A stretch of DNA of 64,000 nt. Source: an uncultured Pelagibacteraceae bacterium (GTDB lineage Bacteria; Pseudomonadota; Alphaproteobacteria; Pelagibacterales; Pelagibacteraceae). Shown one piece after another: positions 26,613 to 36,399 of this stretch. Below the pieces are notes generated by a model, which was not told the DNA's origin, made no database searches, and was given only the letters and a program-made list of their open reading frames with translations. Location: NCBI GenBank assembly GCA_902573235.1, contig CACGIZ010000003.1, forward strand, positions 1 through 64,000, written 5' to 3'. Both the position numbers and the translations under genes were made by a program. Numbering within the stretch: position 1 is the stretch's first letter; each line of letters starts with the position of its first letter.

Positions 26613-27314
26613 ATGATTAAAAACTTTATATTTTCATTTTTCTTTTTTTTAGGAATAATAATTATTTCTTTAGTTTTTTTACCTACTTTATTTTTACCAA
26701 ATAAAATTGTTCTTTTTGGAGGTAAATTAATGGGGTATTGGGCTGGATTTTGTTTAAAATTTTTTTTATCTACAAAAATTTTTATTAAAGGAAAAGAAAA
26801 TATTATATCAAATAGTAAATTTTTTATTGCCTCTTCTCATCAATCTATGTTTGAAACATTCTACCTTCAAACAATTTTTAATTCACCAATTTTCATTTTA
26901 AAAAAAGAATTACTTCAAATCCCGCTTTTTGGTTGGTATTTAAAAAAAATTGGATCTATTTCTATTAAAAGAAATAAGGTTACAAAAGATAACTTAGGTT
27001 TTTTCGATGATATTTCTAAGTTAGTCTCAAAATCAAACCGACCAATCATTATTTTTCCTCAAGGCACTAGGGTTTTACCAACCGAAAGACCAGAATTTAA
27101 AAAAGGCGTATCAAGAATTTATGAAGAATTAAGTATTTCTTGCCAACCAATTGCTATCAACTCGGGTTATGTGTGGCCAAAAATTGGTTCAAAATCGAGC
27201 AATAAAACAATTACAATTTCAATTCTTAAACCAATTTCAGCTGGTCTTAAAAAAGAAGAATTTTTAAAGATTTTGAAGAATAATATTTATTCTGAACTTG
27301 ATAACATAAATTAA
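26613..27314 (+). CDS. plsC: 1-acyl-sn-glycerol-3-phosphate acyltransferase
   Basis: This 233-aa membrane-bound enzyme adds the second acyl chain to make phosphatidic acid. It has an N-terminal membrane helix, the catalytic motif HQSMFE (76-81, the HX4E variant of HX4D common in this subgroup) and FPQGTR (148-153), where FPEGTR is more usual. It closes the argH-lptM-lysA-plsC run with a 12-base gap and overlaps the convergent dnaN by 4 bases. Confidence 0.92.
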   Translation: MIKNFIFSFFFFLGIIIISLVFLPTLFLPNKIVLFGGKLMGYWAGFCLKFFLSTKIFIKGKENIISNSKFFIASSHQSMFETFYLQTIFNSPIFILKKELLQIPLFGWYLKKIGSISIKRNKVTKDNLGFFDDISKLVSKSNRPIIIFPQGTRVLPTERPEFKKGVSRIYEELSISCQPIAINSGYVWPKIGSKSSNKTITISILKPISAGLKKEEFLKILKNNIYSELDNIN

Positions 27315-28423
27315 CCTTTCATAGGCATTACTACAAAAATACTATCAAAATCACCAGGGTCTTTTATTAATGCTGGTGAACCAGAGTCGTTAAAAAAAAT
27401 TTCTATTTTTTCACCAACAACTTGTGATGCAACATCTATTAAATATCTTGAATTAAAACTAATCTCCAAATCATGATCAAATTTTACAATAAGAGTTTCT
27501 TTACCATCTCCACTATTTGCATTATTTACAGAGAGATTAAGTGCATCTTTCGTTAGATTAAACTTAACACCATCCTTTTTATCTAGGGACACTGAAGCCA
27601 CCCTGTCCACAGAGTTTAAAAATAGTTTTAGATCTATTTCTAACTTTTTTTGGTTATTTTTTGGTATTACTTGAACATAATTTGGAAATTTGCCATCTAT
27701 CAATTTTGAAATTAAAATACTTTTATCTAATTCGAATTTAATTTTTGATTTTAAATTAGAAATTTTAACATCTCCATCATAACTATCTAGTAATGAGCAT
27801 AATTGAAAAATAGTTTTTTTTGGCAAAATAATAGGTTCAAATTTTATTTTTTCTCCCAACCTTATTTTTGAAATAGACATTCTATGACTATCAGTTGCAG
27901 CTGCGGTAAGATAAATTTTATCTTCAACTTCAGTCTGATGAAAATAAATACCACTTAAATAATGTCTAGTTTCATCATTAGAAATAGAAAACTTACATTT
28001 ATTTAATAATTTTAGTAACTGTTTTGACTTTATTGAAAATTGATTTTCATCAAAATTTTCATCAGTGATTGGAAATTCTGAAGCACTTATACAATTTAGA
28101 TTAAAAATAGATTTCTCTGACTCTAAATGCAACTTACTTGCATCTGTCAAATTTAAATTAATTTTTTGTCCTGATGCAAACTTTCTAACAATATCATACA
28201 TTATTGACGAAGTAGTTGTTGTTTTACCTTCCTCTAACACCTCAATATTATTAATTTGATGAATAAAAATTAAATCTAAATCAGTCGCTGTAATGACCAA
28301 TTTTGAGTTTTTAACTTCCAACAAAATATTTGATAGTATTGGTAAAGTACTTCTTTTTTCGATAACTCCTTGACAATAATTTAATGCTTGTTGAAGATCT
28401 TGTTGGTTTACATTAAATTTCAT
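27311..28423 (-). CDS. dnaN: DNA polymerase III beta subunit (sliding clamp)
   Basis: This 370-aa clamp tethers the replicative polymerase to DNA. The start MKFNVNQQDLQQALNYCQGV and end VVMPMKG are characteristic, and the three-domain length is normal. It overlaps the 3' end of dnaA by 11 bases on the same strand, the usual dnaA-dnaN pairing. recF, which often follows, is absent here; plsC converges instead. Confidence 0.97.
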   Translation of the reverse strand: MKFNVNQQDLQQALNYCQGVIEKRSTLPILSNILLEVKNSKLVITATDLDLIFIHQINNIEVLEEGKTTTTSSIMYDIVRKFASGQKINLNLTDASKLHLESEKSIFNLNCISASEFPITDENFDENQFSIKSKQLLKLLNKCKFSISNDETRHYLSGIYFHQTEVEDKIYLTAAATDSHRMSISKIRLGEKIKFEPIILPKKTIFQLCSLLDSYDGDVKISNLKSKIKFELDKSILISKLIDGKFPNYVQVIPKNNQKKLEIDLKLFLNSVDRVASVSLDKKDGVKFNLTKDALNLSVNNANSGDGKETLIVKFDHDLEISFNSRYLIDVASQVVGEKIEIFFNDSGSPALIKDPGDFDSIFVVMPMKG

Positions 28424-29837
28424 TTTGCTTTTCGTTATATAAAATCTGATTTTTTAATTTATTAATATTTTCAACCATCTGAGGATCGATCTCTTTCAGT
28501 CTTTCAATAGTTTTGACAGAGTGAATTATTGTTGTGTGATCTCTATTAGAAAATTCTCGACCTATTTCAGGCAAAGATTTAGAGGTTAAAATTTTGGTTA
28601 AATAAATGGCTGTTTGTCTTGGTCTGACCAAATATCTTGATCTACGTGAGGATAGCATCTCATTTTTACTTATTTTGAAAAATTTACAAACTAAAGTTTG
28701 AATCAGATCTATTGTAACTTTATTTTCAGTCAAATTCAAAAGATCTTTTAAAACAATTTTAGTTTCACTTAAATTTGGTAATTTCTTGTAAACTTTAGAA
28801 AAAGAAATTATTCTATTAACAGCACCAATAATTTCTCTTACACTAGCGGTAATTTCTGTACTTATAAAATCTTGAATATCATCAGAAAATTTTATTTCCT
28901 CAGAGTAAAAATCATTTAATTCTTCGATCTTTTTTTTAATAATTTTTTTTCTCAGCTCATATTCAGGTTTTTGAATATCAACTACTAAACCACCTGAAAA
29001 TCTAGATTTAATTCTCTCTTGAATTCTAGAAAGCTTATTTGGAGCTCGATCAGCAGACACAATTATTTGCGAACCTTTATCTATTAATGCATTAAACGTA
29101 TGAAAAAATTCTTCTTGCATCGCTTCTTTCCCATTCATAAATTGAATATCATCAATCAGTAAAATGTCAGTATTTCTAAAGTATTCTTTAAATTTGACCA
29201 TTTCATTAGATTTAATCGATTTTACAAATTGATACATAAAACGTTCTGCCGAAATAAACATAACTTTTTTATTAATTTTTTTAAATTCCAAACCTATAGA
29301 ATTTAGCAGATGTGTTTTTCCCATACCAACTCCAGCATAGATATAAAATGGATTGTAATGAGATACGTTTTCCATAGTTTTTAATGATGCCTCATAAGCT
29401 AACTTGTTACTTCTTCCTAAAATAAAGTTTTCAAATCTTTTGTTTGGATCAATACGATTATATTGTAAGAAAGAATCTTTTATAAATGAAATATTTTCTT
29501 TATCTTGAATAAATTTAGCACTTTGATTTTTTTCAAACTCACTTTTTGATTTTGCCTCAATAATTTTAAATTCAATTCTTATTATATCCTTTTTATATAT
29601 TTTAATTATTTTCAAAATTTGATCTAAATATCTTGATGTTATCCAATCTCGAATGAATCTAGTTGGTACAGATAGTATCAAATAATTGTTAAACTCTTCA
29701 AGAAAATCAATTTTTTTTAACCAGCTCTCATAAATTTCAGGTCCTAATTTATTTTTCATCTCCATTTGAACTAAGTTCCAATTTAAAGAATTAGATTTCA
29801 AATTATCTAAATTATTTTTTGAAAATGTATTATTCAT
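28413..29837 (-). CDS. dnaA: Chromosomal replication initiator DnaA
   Basis: This 474-aa initiator has an N-terminal DnaB-interaction domain, the AAA+ domain with Walker A GVGMGKTH (169-176) and Walker B LLIDDIQF, and a C-terminal DNA-binding domain with NRDHTTIIHSVKTI. The gene order mutM-rpsT-dnaA-dnaN is preserved on one strand. The 263 bases upstream are extremely AT-rich, but I found no exact TTATCCACA box there, so I do not call oriC. Confidence 0.97.
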   Translation of the reverse strand: MNNTFSKNNLDNLKSNSLNWNLVQMEMKNKLGPEIYESWLKKIDFLEEFNNYLILSVPTRFIRDWITSRYLDQILKIIKIYKKDIIRIEFKIIEAKSKSEFEKNQSAKFIQDKENISFIKDSFLQYNRIDPNKRFENFILGRSNKLAYEASLKTMENVSHYNPFYIYAGVGMGKTHLLNSIGLEFKKINKKVMFISAERFMYQFVKSIKSNEMVKFKEYFRNTDILLIDDIQFMNGKEAMQEEFFHTFNALIDKGSQIIVSADRAPNKLSRIQERIKSRFSGGLVVDIQKPEYELRKKIIKKKIEELNDFYSEEIKFSDDIQDFISTEITASVREIIGAVNRIISFSKVYKKLPNLSETKIVLKDLLNLTENKVTIDLIQTLVCKFFKISKNEMLSSRRSRYLVRPRQTAIYLTKILTSKSLPEIGREFSNRDHTTIIHSVKTIERLKEIDPQMVENINKLKNQILYNEKQNEI

Positions 29838-30100
29838 AAATTATCGGAGAGACTTCAGTTAGAGCCATTATAAAAATTTTGCAAGAAATAATTCTTTTTT
29901 TTAAAAAAAAAATAAAATCTAGGATTGTGTAACAAAATTTTTTTTAAGAAAAAAAATATTTATTGATTAAATTTTAAATAAAATTTGTGATTGAATTAAA
30001 AATATTAATTAGTTTACTAAATCTAAATATTGATATTCTTTATTATCAGTTCATACATGATGCGTATGCTTTAGGTTGATTCAACCTTTAGTATTTTAGA
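29838..30100. other. AT-rich dnaA upstream region
   Basis: This 263-base gap between rpsT and dnaA consists largely of A/T runs. The only clear structure is a 6-bp hairpin, AGGTTG (30073-30078) with CAACCT (30082-30087), just after rpsT. It probably contains the dnaA promoter and the end of the rpsT transcript. No gene or exact DnaA box is visible. Confidence 0.5.
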
Positions 30101-30361
30101 CTATATGTTGGCTATTTTTTTTGTAATTCTCGAGACGTTTCTTGACGCGTTTTGTTTTTTGATTATTCCTGTTTTAGCAATTTTCATTAGTTCTGAATTC
30201 AACTTAGGTAAGAATTTAAGTGCCTCAGGTTTTTTTTTACTATCTATAAGAGAGTTCATCTTCTTTAATGCATTTTTATATCTGCTCTTTCTAGCTTTAT
30301 TAACTGCTGTTTGTTTTGCAATTCTTCTTATTCTTTTGATCGCGGATTTAGTATTAGCCAT
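30101..30361 (-). CDS. rpsT: 30S ribosomal protein S20
   Basis: This 86-aa basic helical protein begins MANTKSAIKRIRRIAKQTAVN and contains SRYKNALKKM, the S20 pattern. It binds 16S rRNA in the body of the small subunit. Its place between mutM and dnaA is the typical alphaproteobacterial arrangement. Confidence 0.97.
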   Translation of the reverse strand: MANTKSAIKRIRRIAKQTAVNKARKSRYKNALKKMNSLIDSKKKPEALKFLPKLNSELMKIAKTGIIKKQNASRNVSRITKKIANI

Positions 30362-30410
30362 AGCGCTGGGGTATAACTTGAGAATTTATTTTGGTCAATC
30401 AAATAATTGA

Positions 30411-31274
30411 TCATTTTTGACAAGAATTACAAAAAAAGGTTGATCTATTAGAAATAATTTTTCTCAAAATGATTCCTTTACATTTGTGTCTTTTACATTT
30501 TCTACCTTCTCTTTGATAAACTTTAAAATTTTTTTGAAAATTACCTTTCTCCCCAGAAATATTTTTAAAATCTCTTATACTTGAACCCCCAAAATTAATT
30601 GCTTCAGATAGTACTTTTCTAGAATTATAAGCTATTTTTTTATAATCAATCTTATGCAAAGAGCTCACTTTTTTAGTAGGTTTAATTTCACATAAAAATA
30701 AAATTTCACTTGCATAAATATTTCCAATTCCTGATACAAAATTTTGATCTAATAAAAAATTTTTAACATTTTTACTCTTATTTTTGAAAAAAAAATAAAT
30801 ATAATTTTCATCAAATTTTTCATTGAATGGTTCAGGACCAAACTTACCAAGTTTTTTTTTTAATAAAAAATTATTTTTTATTATTTCAAAATAACCAAAT
30901 CTTCTCGGATCATTATAAATTAATTTAATATCATCAAAAATTATTTCAATATGATTATGTTTTTTTGGTAAAATAGGCGCATTATAAAAACTGGTATTAG
31001 TAATAAGTTTTTTTTTAAATTTATAGATTAGATGAATTGTTCCTGACATACCAAGATGAATCAAACAGTATGTTTTATTTGACAGGTGTAGAATTAAATA
31101 TTTTGAAAATCTATCAACTTTTGTTATTTTTTTGTTTTTTAAAAAATTTTCAAAATTTAAGGGAACTTTAAATCTTAAATTTCTATTTCTAACTATTACT
31201 TTTTTGACCTTTTTTTCTTTAATTTTTTTATTTAGTGACTGTCTGACTATTTCTACTTCTGGTAATTCTGGCAT
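30411..31274 (-). CDS. mutM: Formamidopyrimidine-DNA glycosylase
   Basis: This 287-aa base-excision repair enzyme removes 8-oxoguanine and formamidopyrimidines. The catalytic N-terminus MPELPEVEIVRQ is intact (Pro2, Glu3), and the helix-two-turn-helix shows FVSGIGNIYASEILF. The C-terminal zinc finger ends CNSCQK; its first pair is spaced CKRHKC (CX4C rather than CX2C), a spacing seen in other Alphaproteobacteria. Its 5' end lies 31 bases from ubiE, divergently transcribed. Confidence 0.96.
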   Translation of the reverse strand: MPELPEVEIVRQSLNKKIKEKKVKKVIVRNRNLRFKVPLNFENFLKNKKITKVDRFSKYLILHLSNKTYCLIHLGMSGTIHLIYKFKKKLITNTSFYNAPILPKKHNHIEIIFDDIKLIYNDPRRFGYFEIIKNNFLLKKKLGKFGPEPFNEKFDENYIYFFFKNKSKNVKNFLLDQNFVSGIGNIYASEILFLCEIKPTKKVSSLHKIDYKKIAYNSRKVLSEAINFGGSSIRDFKNISGEKGNFQKNFKVYQREGRKCKRHKCKGIILRKIISNRSTFFCNSCQK

Positions 31275-31305
31275 TTGGCACTATATTGAATATATAACTT
31301 ATTTT

Positions 31306-32010
31306 ATGCAACAATATCTACAAAATAAAAAAGGGCTAGTGCAAAACGTATTTGATCAAGTTTATGATCAATATGATTTAATGAATGATTTAATGTCATT
31401 AGGCACTCATCGTTTGTGGAAAAGCACCATGCTTAACATAATGAATCCCTCAAAGAATCAAAAATTAATTGACGTTGCTTGTGGGACAGGAGATATAGCA
31501 AAACTTTTTTTAAAACATGTCAATAAATCATCAGAGATTACATGTGTTGATCCGAATAAAGGAATGATAAATAAAGGAAAAATAAAGTTAAAACATTACA
31601 AAAATTTAAAATGGATAATTGCACCAGCAGAAAAGCTTCCACTTCAAGATAATCTATTTGATTTTTACACAATAAGCTTCGGATTAAGAAATACAAAAAA
31701 ATTAGATAAATCCTTAGCAGAAGCTTATAGAGTTTTGAAACCTGGTGGAAGATTTCTATGTCTTGAGTTTTCAAAAATACAAAATTCAAATTTAGATTTC
31801 ATTTATAAGAATTATTCCAAAATTATACCAACCATAGGAAAATTTGTGGTTGGTAAAGAACAACCTTATGAATACCTAATAAAAAGTATAAAAAACTTCA
31901 TTAACCAAGATGAATTAATCGATTTAATGATAAAAAAGAATTTTAAAAAGTGTTCTTACAGAAATCTGTCTGGCGGAATAGTTTCTATACATAGTGGATG
32001 GAAATATTGA
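31306..32010 (+). CDS. ubiE: Ubiquinone/menaquinone C-methyltransferase
   Basis: This 234-aa SAM-dependent methyltransferase methylates the ring carbon in ubiquinone synthesis. The SAM site DVACGTGD and the signature SFGLRN are present, as is the C-terminal LSGGIVSIHSGWK. I chose ATG 31306 (MQQYLQNKKG), because an in-frame upstream ATG would force a 140-base antisense overlap with mutM. It begins the conserved run ubiE-ubiB-coaBC-dut. Confidence 0.95.
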   Translation: MQQYLQNKKGLVQNVFDQVYDQYDLMNDLMSLGTHRLWKSTMLNIMNPSKNQKLIDVACGTGDIAKLFLKHVNKSSEITCVDPNKGMINKGKIKLKHYKNLKWIIAPAEKLPLQDNLFDFYTISFGLRNTKKLDKSLAEAYRVLKPGGRFLCLEFSKIQNSNLDFIYKNYSKIIPTIGKFVVGKEQPYEYLIKSIKNFINQDELIDLMIKKNFKKCSYRNLSGGIVSIHSGWKY

Positions 32011-33578
32011 TGATAAAAAAATTAATTATATTATTCAAATTAGGTAGAAAAGTAGCCAAATCTGATATACTGAATATTATCACAAAATTCAAAGAACCTC
32101 CTCTCACGATAAAATTGATATTTAAAATCTTATCTTTTTCATTCTCAAAAAAGGAAGAAACAAATCTGAGTCAGGATGAAGGAGAGAGATTGTCCAGCTC
32201 ACTTGAGTCTATGGGGACTACTTTTATAAAGCTTGGCCAATTTTTAGCAACTAGACCAGATATAATTGGAGAAGAATTATCAAAAAAACTAGAAAATCTC
32301 CAGGATAAATTACCTCCTTTCTCATTAATTCAAGCAAAAGAAATTATTAAAAATGATCTGGGTAATGACACTTATAACTCAATTATTAATTTAAGTGAGC
32401 CTGTTGCTGCAGCTTCAATAGCTCAGGTACATAAAGCACAGATAAACGAGAATGGTACTATTAAAGATGTAGCAATAAAAATTCTCAGACCAAATATAAA
32501 AAAAATATTTAATGAAGAGATAGATGCTATGATGCTTTTTGCCTTTTTAATTGAGTCTTTTGTAAAAAAAACAAAGAGACTTAAACTAGTTGAGGTTGTC
32601 TTTTTACTTAAAGAAATTACAAATTTAGAAATGGACTTGAGGTTTGAAGCTGCTGCTGCAAATGAATATGCAGAAAATACTAAAAATGACATCGGATTTC
32701 GAGTGCCTGAAATTTACTGGAATTATACGAGCGAAAACGTAATGACTTTAGATTGGGTTGATGGAATATCAATTCGAGAAACACAAGAACTCAAAAACAA
32801 AAATTTTAATACAAAAAAAATTGCAGAAGATATAATTCAAAATTTTTTAAGACATGCGGTGAGGGATGGCTTTTTTCATGCAGATATGCATCAAGGAAAT
32901 GTATTTATTGATAAAGATGCTCAAATAGTGCCAATAGATTTTGGAATTATGGGCAGACTAGATAAAATGAGTAAAAGATTCTTAGCTGAGATATTATTTG
33001 GTTTTATTCAAAGAGACTATCGTAAAGTAGCTGAAGTACACCTGATTGCTGGCTTAGTTCCAAAAGAAGTTCCTATAGATGATTTAGCGCAAGCATTAAG
33101 ATCCATTGGAGAGCCAATTTTTGGTCAAGCAGTAAAAGATATTTCTGGCGGAAAACTATTAAAACAACTTTTTGATGTGACTGAAAAATTTAATATGCAG
33201 ACCCAACCTCAGCTTTTGATGCTGCAAAAAACAATGGTTGTTGTAGAAGGAGTGGCAAGAAAACTAAATCCTGAAACAAATATCTGGACGACTTCCAAAC
33301 CTGTTCTTGAAAATTGGTTAAGAGAAACCAAAGACCCAATGACAAAGATTAATGAAACTCTTCAAAACACATCAGAAGTAATTAAAAGATTACCAGAATT
33401 TCCAGAAATAATGGACAAAGCAAATCAGGCTCTTACTTATTTAGCCAGTGGGCAAATACCACAAAATTCTAACTCTTATACTGCTTTAAATACTCAAAAA
33501 TCAGAAATGATCGCTTTTAGAAATCAATCTATTATTGGTTTATTAGTCCTTGTAATTTTTGGAATTTTAATATTTTAA
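32010..33578 (+). CDS. ubiB: Ubiquinone biosynthesis kinase-like protein UbiB
   Basis: This 522-aa protein is an atypical kinase-fold ATPase (ABC1/ADCK family) needed for ubiquinone synthesis. It shows the KxGQ-type motif KLGQFLATRPD, the Ala-rich loop AAASIAQVHKA, HADMHQGNV and PIDFG, and a C-terminal membrane segment. I chose the ATG at 32010, which overlaps the ubiE stop as TGATG; an ATG 12 bases earlier is also possible. Confidence 0.94.
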   Translation: MIKKLIILFKLGRKVAKSDILNIITKFKEPPLTIKLIFKILSFSFSKKEETNLSQDEGERLSSSLESMGTTFIKLGQFLATRPDIIGEELSKKLENLQDKLPPFSLIQAKEIIKNDLGNDTYNSIINLSEPVAAASIAQVHKAQINENGTIKDVAIKILRPNIKKIFNEEIDAMMLFAFLIESFVKKTKRLKLVEVVFLLKEITNLEMDLRFEAAAANEYAENTKNDIGFRVPEIYWNYTSENVMTLDWVDGISIRETQELKNKNFNTKKIAEDIIQNFLRHAVRDGFFHADMHQGNVFIDKDAQIVPIDFGIMGRLDKMSKRFLAEILFGFIQRDYRKVAEVHLIAGLVPKEVPIDDLAQALRSIGEPIFGQAVKDISGGKLLKQLFDVTEKFNMQTQPQLLMLQKTMVVVEGVARKLNPETNIWTTSKPVLENWLRETKDPMTKINETLQNTSEVIKRLPEFPEIMDKANQALTYLASGQIPQNSNSYTALNTQKSEMIAFRNQSIIGLLVLVIFGILIF

Positions 33579-33586
33579 TCCATTCG

Positions 33587-34786
33587 ATGAATTATTTAAG
33601 TAGTAAAAAAATTCTGTTGATAATTTGTGGTGGTATAGCAGCCTATAAAAGTCTTGAAATAATAAGACTTTTAAAAAAAAGGGGTGTGATAATAAAAACA
33701 ATTCTTACTAAAAGAGGTGCTGAATTTGTTACACCACTCTCAATTACCTCATTATCTCAATCAAAAGTTTATCAAGATCTTTTTAGTGTAGAAAACGAAG
33801 CAGAGATGGATCATATTAGTCTTTCAAGATGGGCTGACCTTATACTAATTGCGCCCGCAACAGCTAATACAATATCTAAACTTGCTAATGGAAATGCTGA
33901 TGATTTAGCATCCACAGTTGCTCTTGCTTCAAACAAAAAAATTTTTGTTGCTCCTGCAATGAATGTGAGAATGTGGGACCATCAATCTACTAGAGAAAAT
34001 ATATCTAAACTAAAAACTTATAGCTATAAATTAATTGGTCCAGAAATTGGAGATATGGCATGTGGCGAATACGGTGAAGGAAAAATGTTAGAGCCAAAGA
34101 ATATATTAGATGAAATTGAAAAATATTTTAAAAATTTAAGAAAAAATAATAAATTAAAAGCTATTGTGACTGCAGGCCCAACCAATGAACACATTGATCC
34201 AGTAAGATTTATTACAAATAAATCAAGTGGTAAGCAGGGATACGAGATAGCAAAATCATTATCAAAAAAAGGTTTTGATACAACTTTAATTTCAGGTCCA
34301 ACAAAGTTAGAAATAAATGACGAAATTAATTTGATAAATGTAGAAACTACTGAAGAAATGTTTAAAGCGACACTCAATAGTTTGCCTACTGATGTTGCGA
34401 TTTTTTCAGCAGCAGTAGGTGATTATAAAGTAAAAAAAAAGTCTGAAAGAAAGATAAAAAAGCAAAATAAACTTAATTTAGAGTTAGAAAAAAATGTAGA
34501 TATTCTCAATTATGTTTCAAATCATAATTCTTTAAGACCTAGACTTGTTGTTGGTTTCGCTGCTGAAACTGATAATTTAGAGAATAATGCAATAAATAAA
34601 CTAAATGAAAAAAATTGTGATTGGATTGTTGCGAATGATGTTTCAAATAAAAAAATTGGGTTTAATTCAGATTTTAATGAAGTCTCAATTTTTTATAAAG
34701 ATAATAAAATCGAAAAACTAAAATACAAACCTAAATCTGAAATCTCAGATGAGTTAGTTGATAAAATTATTAATCATTTAAACTAA
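33587..34786 (+). CDS. coaBC: Bifunctional phosphopantothenoylcysteine decarboxylase/synthase
   Basis: This 399-aa enzyme makes and decarboxylates 4'-phosphopantothenoylcysteine in coenzyme A synthesis. The N-terminal flavoprotein CoaC half carries APATANT, APAMN and CGEYGEGKM. The C-terminal CoaB half carries TAGPTNEHIDPVRFITN and SSGKQG. Its stop overlaps the dut start by one base. Confidence 0.96.
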   Translation: MNYLSSKKILLIICGGIAAYKSLEIIRLLKKRGVIIKTILTKRGAEFVTPLSITSLSQSKVYQDLFSVENEAEMDHISLSRWADLILIAPATANTISKLANGNADDLASTVALASNKKIFVAPAMNVRMWDHQSTRENISKLKTYSYKLIGPEIGDMACGEYGEGKMLEPKNILDEIEKYFKNLRKNNKLKAIVTAGPTNEHIDPVRFITNKSSGKQGYEIAKSLSKKGFDTTLISGPTKLEINDEINLINVETTEEMFKATLNSLPTDVAIFSAAVGDYKVKKKSERKIKKQNKLNLELEKNVDILNYVSNHNSLRPRLVVGFAAETDNLENNAINKLNEKNCDWIVANDVSNKKIGFNSDFNEVSIFYKDNKIEKLKYKPKSEISDELVDKIINHLN

Positions 34787-35223
34787 TGGTTAAGGTTTTA
34801 GTAAAAAAATTAAATTCATTAGCTAAGTTACCATCATATAAAACAGATGGTGCATCTGGTATGGACTTAATGGCTTGTATTGAAAAACCAATAAGTTTAG
34901 AACCAGGAAAATCATGTCTAATTCCAACTGGATTGTCAGTTGCATTTTCTGAAAAATATGAAATTCAAATTAGACCTAGATCGGGTTTAGCAGCAAAAAA
35001 TAGTATTAGTGTTTTAAATACACCTGGCACTATTGATAGTGATTACAGAGGAGAGCTAAAAATAATTTTATTTAATCACAGTAATAAAAATTTTATAATT
35101 AAAAATAATGATAGAATTGCTCAAATGGTTTTAACTCCAATTGTAAAAATGGAATTAGAAGAAATAAATGAACTTCCAAATTCCAATAGAGGTGATGGAG
35201 GTTTTGGTTCAACTGGTAAATGA
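34786..35223 (+). CDS. dut: dUTP diphosphatase
   Basis: This 145-aa trimeric dUTPase hydrolyses dUTP to dUMP, which keeps uracil out of DNA. All five motifs are seen, including GASGMDL, PRSGLAA, NTPGTIDSDYRGEL and the C-terminal RGDGGFGSTG. Overlaps at both ends (TAATG with coaBC, ATGA with the next gene) place it firmly in the operon. Confidence 0.97.
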   Translation: MVKVLVKKLNSLAKLPSYKTDGASGMDLMACIEKPISLEPGKSCLIPTGLSVAFSEKYEIQIRPRSGLAAKNSISVLNTPGTIDSDYRGELKIILFNHSNKNFIIKNNDRIAQMVLTPIVKMELEEINELPNSNRGDGGFGSTGK

Positions 35224-35951
35224 AAAACGGTTTAAATAAATCTCAAATAGAAAGATTTTCAAGACAATTAGTTTTAAAGAACATAGGTGCAAAAGGACAA
35301 AAAAAGATTTTGTCTTCTAAAGTTTTAATTGTTGGTATTGGGGGCTTAGGATGTCCTGCTGCAGAAAATTTAGTTAGAGCAGGTGTTGGGATTGTTGGAT
35401 TAATAGACAACGATGTTGTTAATCTATCAAATATTCATAGACAAAGTTTGTTTAGTTCCAAAGACATAAAAAAATATAAAGTTATTGTAGCAGCTAAAAA
35501 ACTCAAAGAAATTAATCCACAAACAAAAATTAAAACTTATAAATTAAGACTTAATGAAAAAAATATCAAAAATATAATTAAGGATTATGAATTAATAATT
35601 GATGGCTCTGATAATTTTAAAACAAAATTTTTGATAAATGATTATTGCATTAAATTGAAAAAAAAATTAATCACCGGCGCTATAAGTAAATTTGATGGTC
35701 ATGTATTCACATTTGATTTTAAAGATAAAAAAACAGTATCTTTAAAGAATTTTTATCAAGAAAAAGAGATTTCTGATGATATTTTTAATTGCGAATTTGA
35801 TGGAGTTCTTGGGACAACTGCAACAATAGTAGGGGCTACACAAGCAAATGAAGCTTTAAAATTACTTATGGAAATTGGTAAAAATTTGAAAAATCAAATA
35901 TTAATCATTGATCTTTTAAATCTTAGTTTTAGAAAAGTTAAATTCAAATAA
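35220..35951 (+). CDS. ThiF/MoeB/HesA-family adenylyltransferase
   Basis: This 243-aa E1-like enzyme would adenylate the C-terminus of a small ubiquitin-like sulfur carrier (ThiS or MoaD). The nucleotide motif GIGGLGCPAAENLVRAGVG is intact, followed by DNDVVNLSNIHRQ and the catalytic cysteine region CEFDGVLGTT. The two CxxC zinc pairs common in MoeB/ThiF are not visible, nor is a C-terminal rhodanese domain. No sulfur-carrier gene lies nearby, so thiamine versus molybdopterin use cannot be decided. Confidence 0.85.
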   Translation: MKNGLNKSQIERFSRQLVLKNIGAKGQKKILSSKVLIVGIGGLGCPAAENLVRAGVGIVGLIDNDVVNLSNIHRQSLFSSKDIKKYKVIVAAKKLKEINPQTKIKTYKLRLNEKNIKNIIKDYELIIDGSDNFKTKFLINDYCIKLKKKLITGAISKFDGHVFTFDFKDKKTVSLKNFYQEKEISDDIFNCEFDGVLGTTATIVGATQANEALKLLMEIGKNLKNQILIIDLLNLSFRKVKFK

Positions 35952-35952
35952 T

Positions 35953-36399
35953 ATGTTGAAAAAAATTTATATTTCAACATTAATTTTATTTTTATTTCAT
36001 TATACTATTGTTTTAGGAGAAACTTTTCTTTCACTTAAAAAGAATAAAGTTAATGTTAGATATGGTCCAAGCTTTGATTCACCAATAAAATATGTTTATA
36101 AAAAAATAAACTTACCGATTAAACAAATAGATAAAAAAGAAAATTGGAGGAGAATTATTGATTCTAAAAACAATAGTGGATGGATACACTGGTCACAATT
36201 AAAGAAAGTGAATTCAATAATTCCTCTCGAAAATAAGATATTGTTTAAAAAACCATCAATTTATTCAGAGCCTTTAGCAAAGATTAAAAAAGGAAGAGTT
36301 TTAGTTTTAGATAAATGCGATAGCATATGGTGTAGGGTTAAAACTGGAAAATTTAAAGGTTGGATAAAAACCAACAATATCTGGGGATCTACTAATTAA
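35953..36399 (+). CDS. Exported bacterial SH3-domain protein
   Basis: This 148-aa protein has a signal peptide (about 1-22) and two SH3b-like repeats. The first contains VNVRYGPSFDSPIKYVY and GWIHWSQL; the second contains GRVLVLDKCDSIWCRVKTG and GWIKTNNIWG. Such domains bind peptidoglycan or other envelope partners. It starts 1 base after the ThiF-like gene and ends the operon, with an 8-base convergent overlap on the DUF3501 gene. Confidence 0.85.
   Translation: MLKKIYISTLILFLFHYTIVLGETFLSLKKNKVNVRYGPSFDSPIKYVYKKINLPIKQIDKKENWRRIIDSKNNSGWIHWSQLKKVNSIIPLENKILFKKPSIYSEPLAKIKKGRVLVLDKCDSIWCRVKTGKFKGWIKTNNIWGSTN

Noticed and set aside
29838-30100. Possible oriC next to dnaA
   Set aside because: The region is AT-rich but has no exact DnaA boxes that I can find, and alphaproteobacterial origins are often away from dnaA. 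GC-skew over the whole genome would decide.
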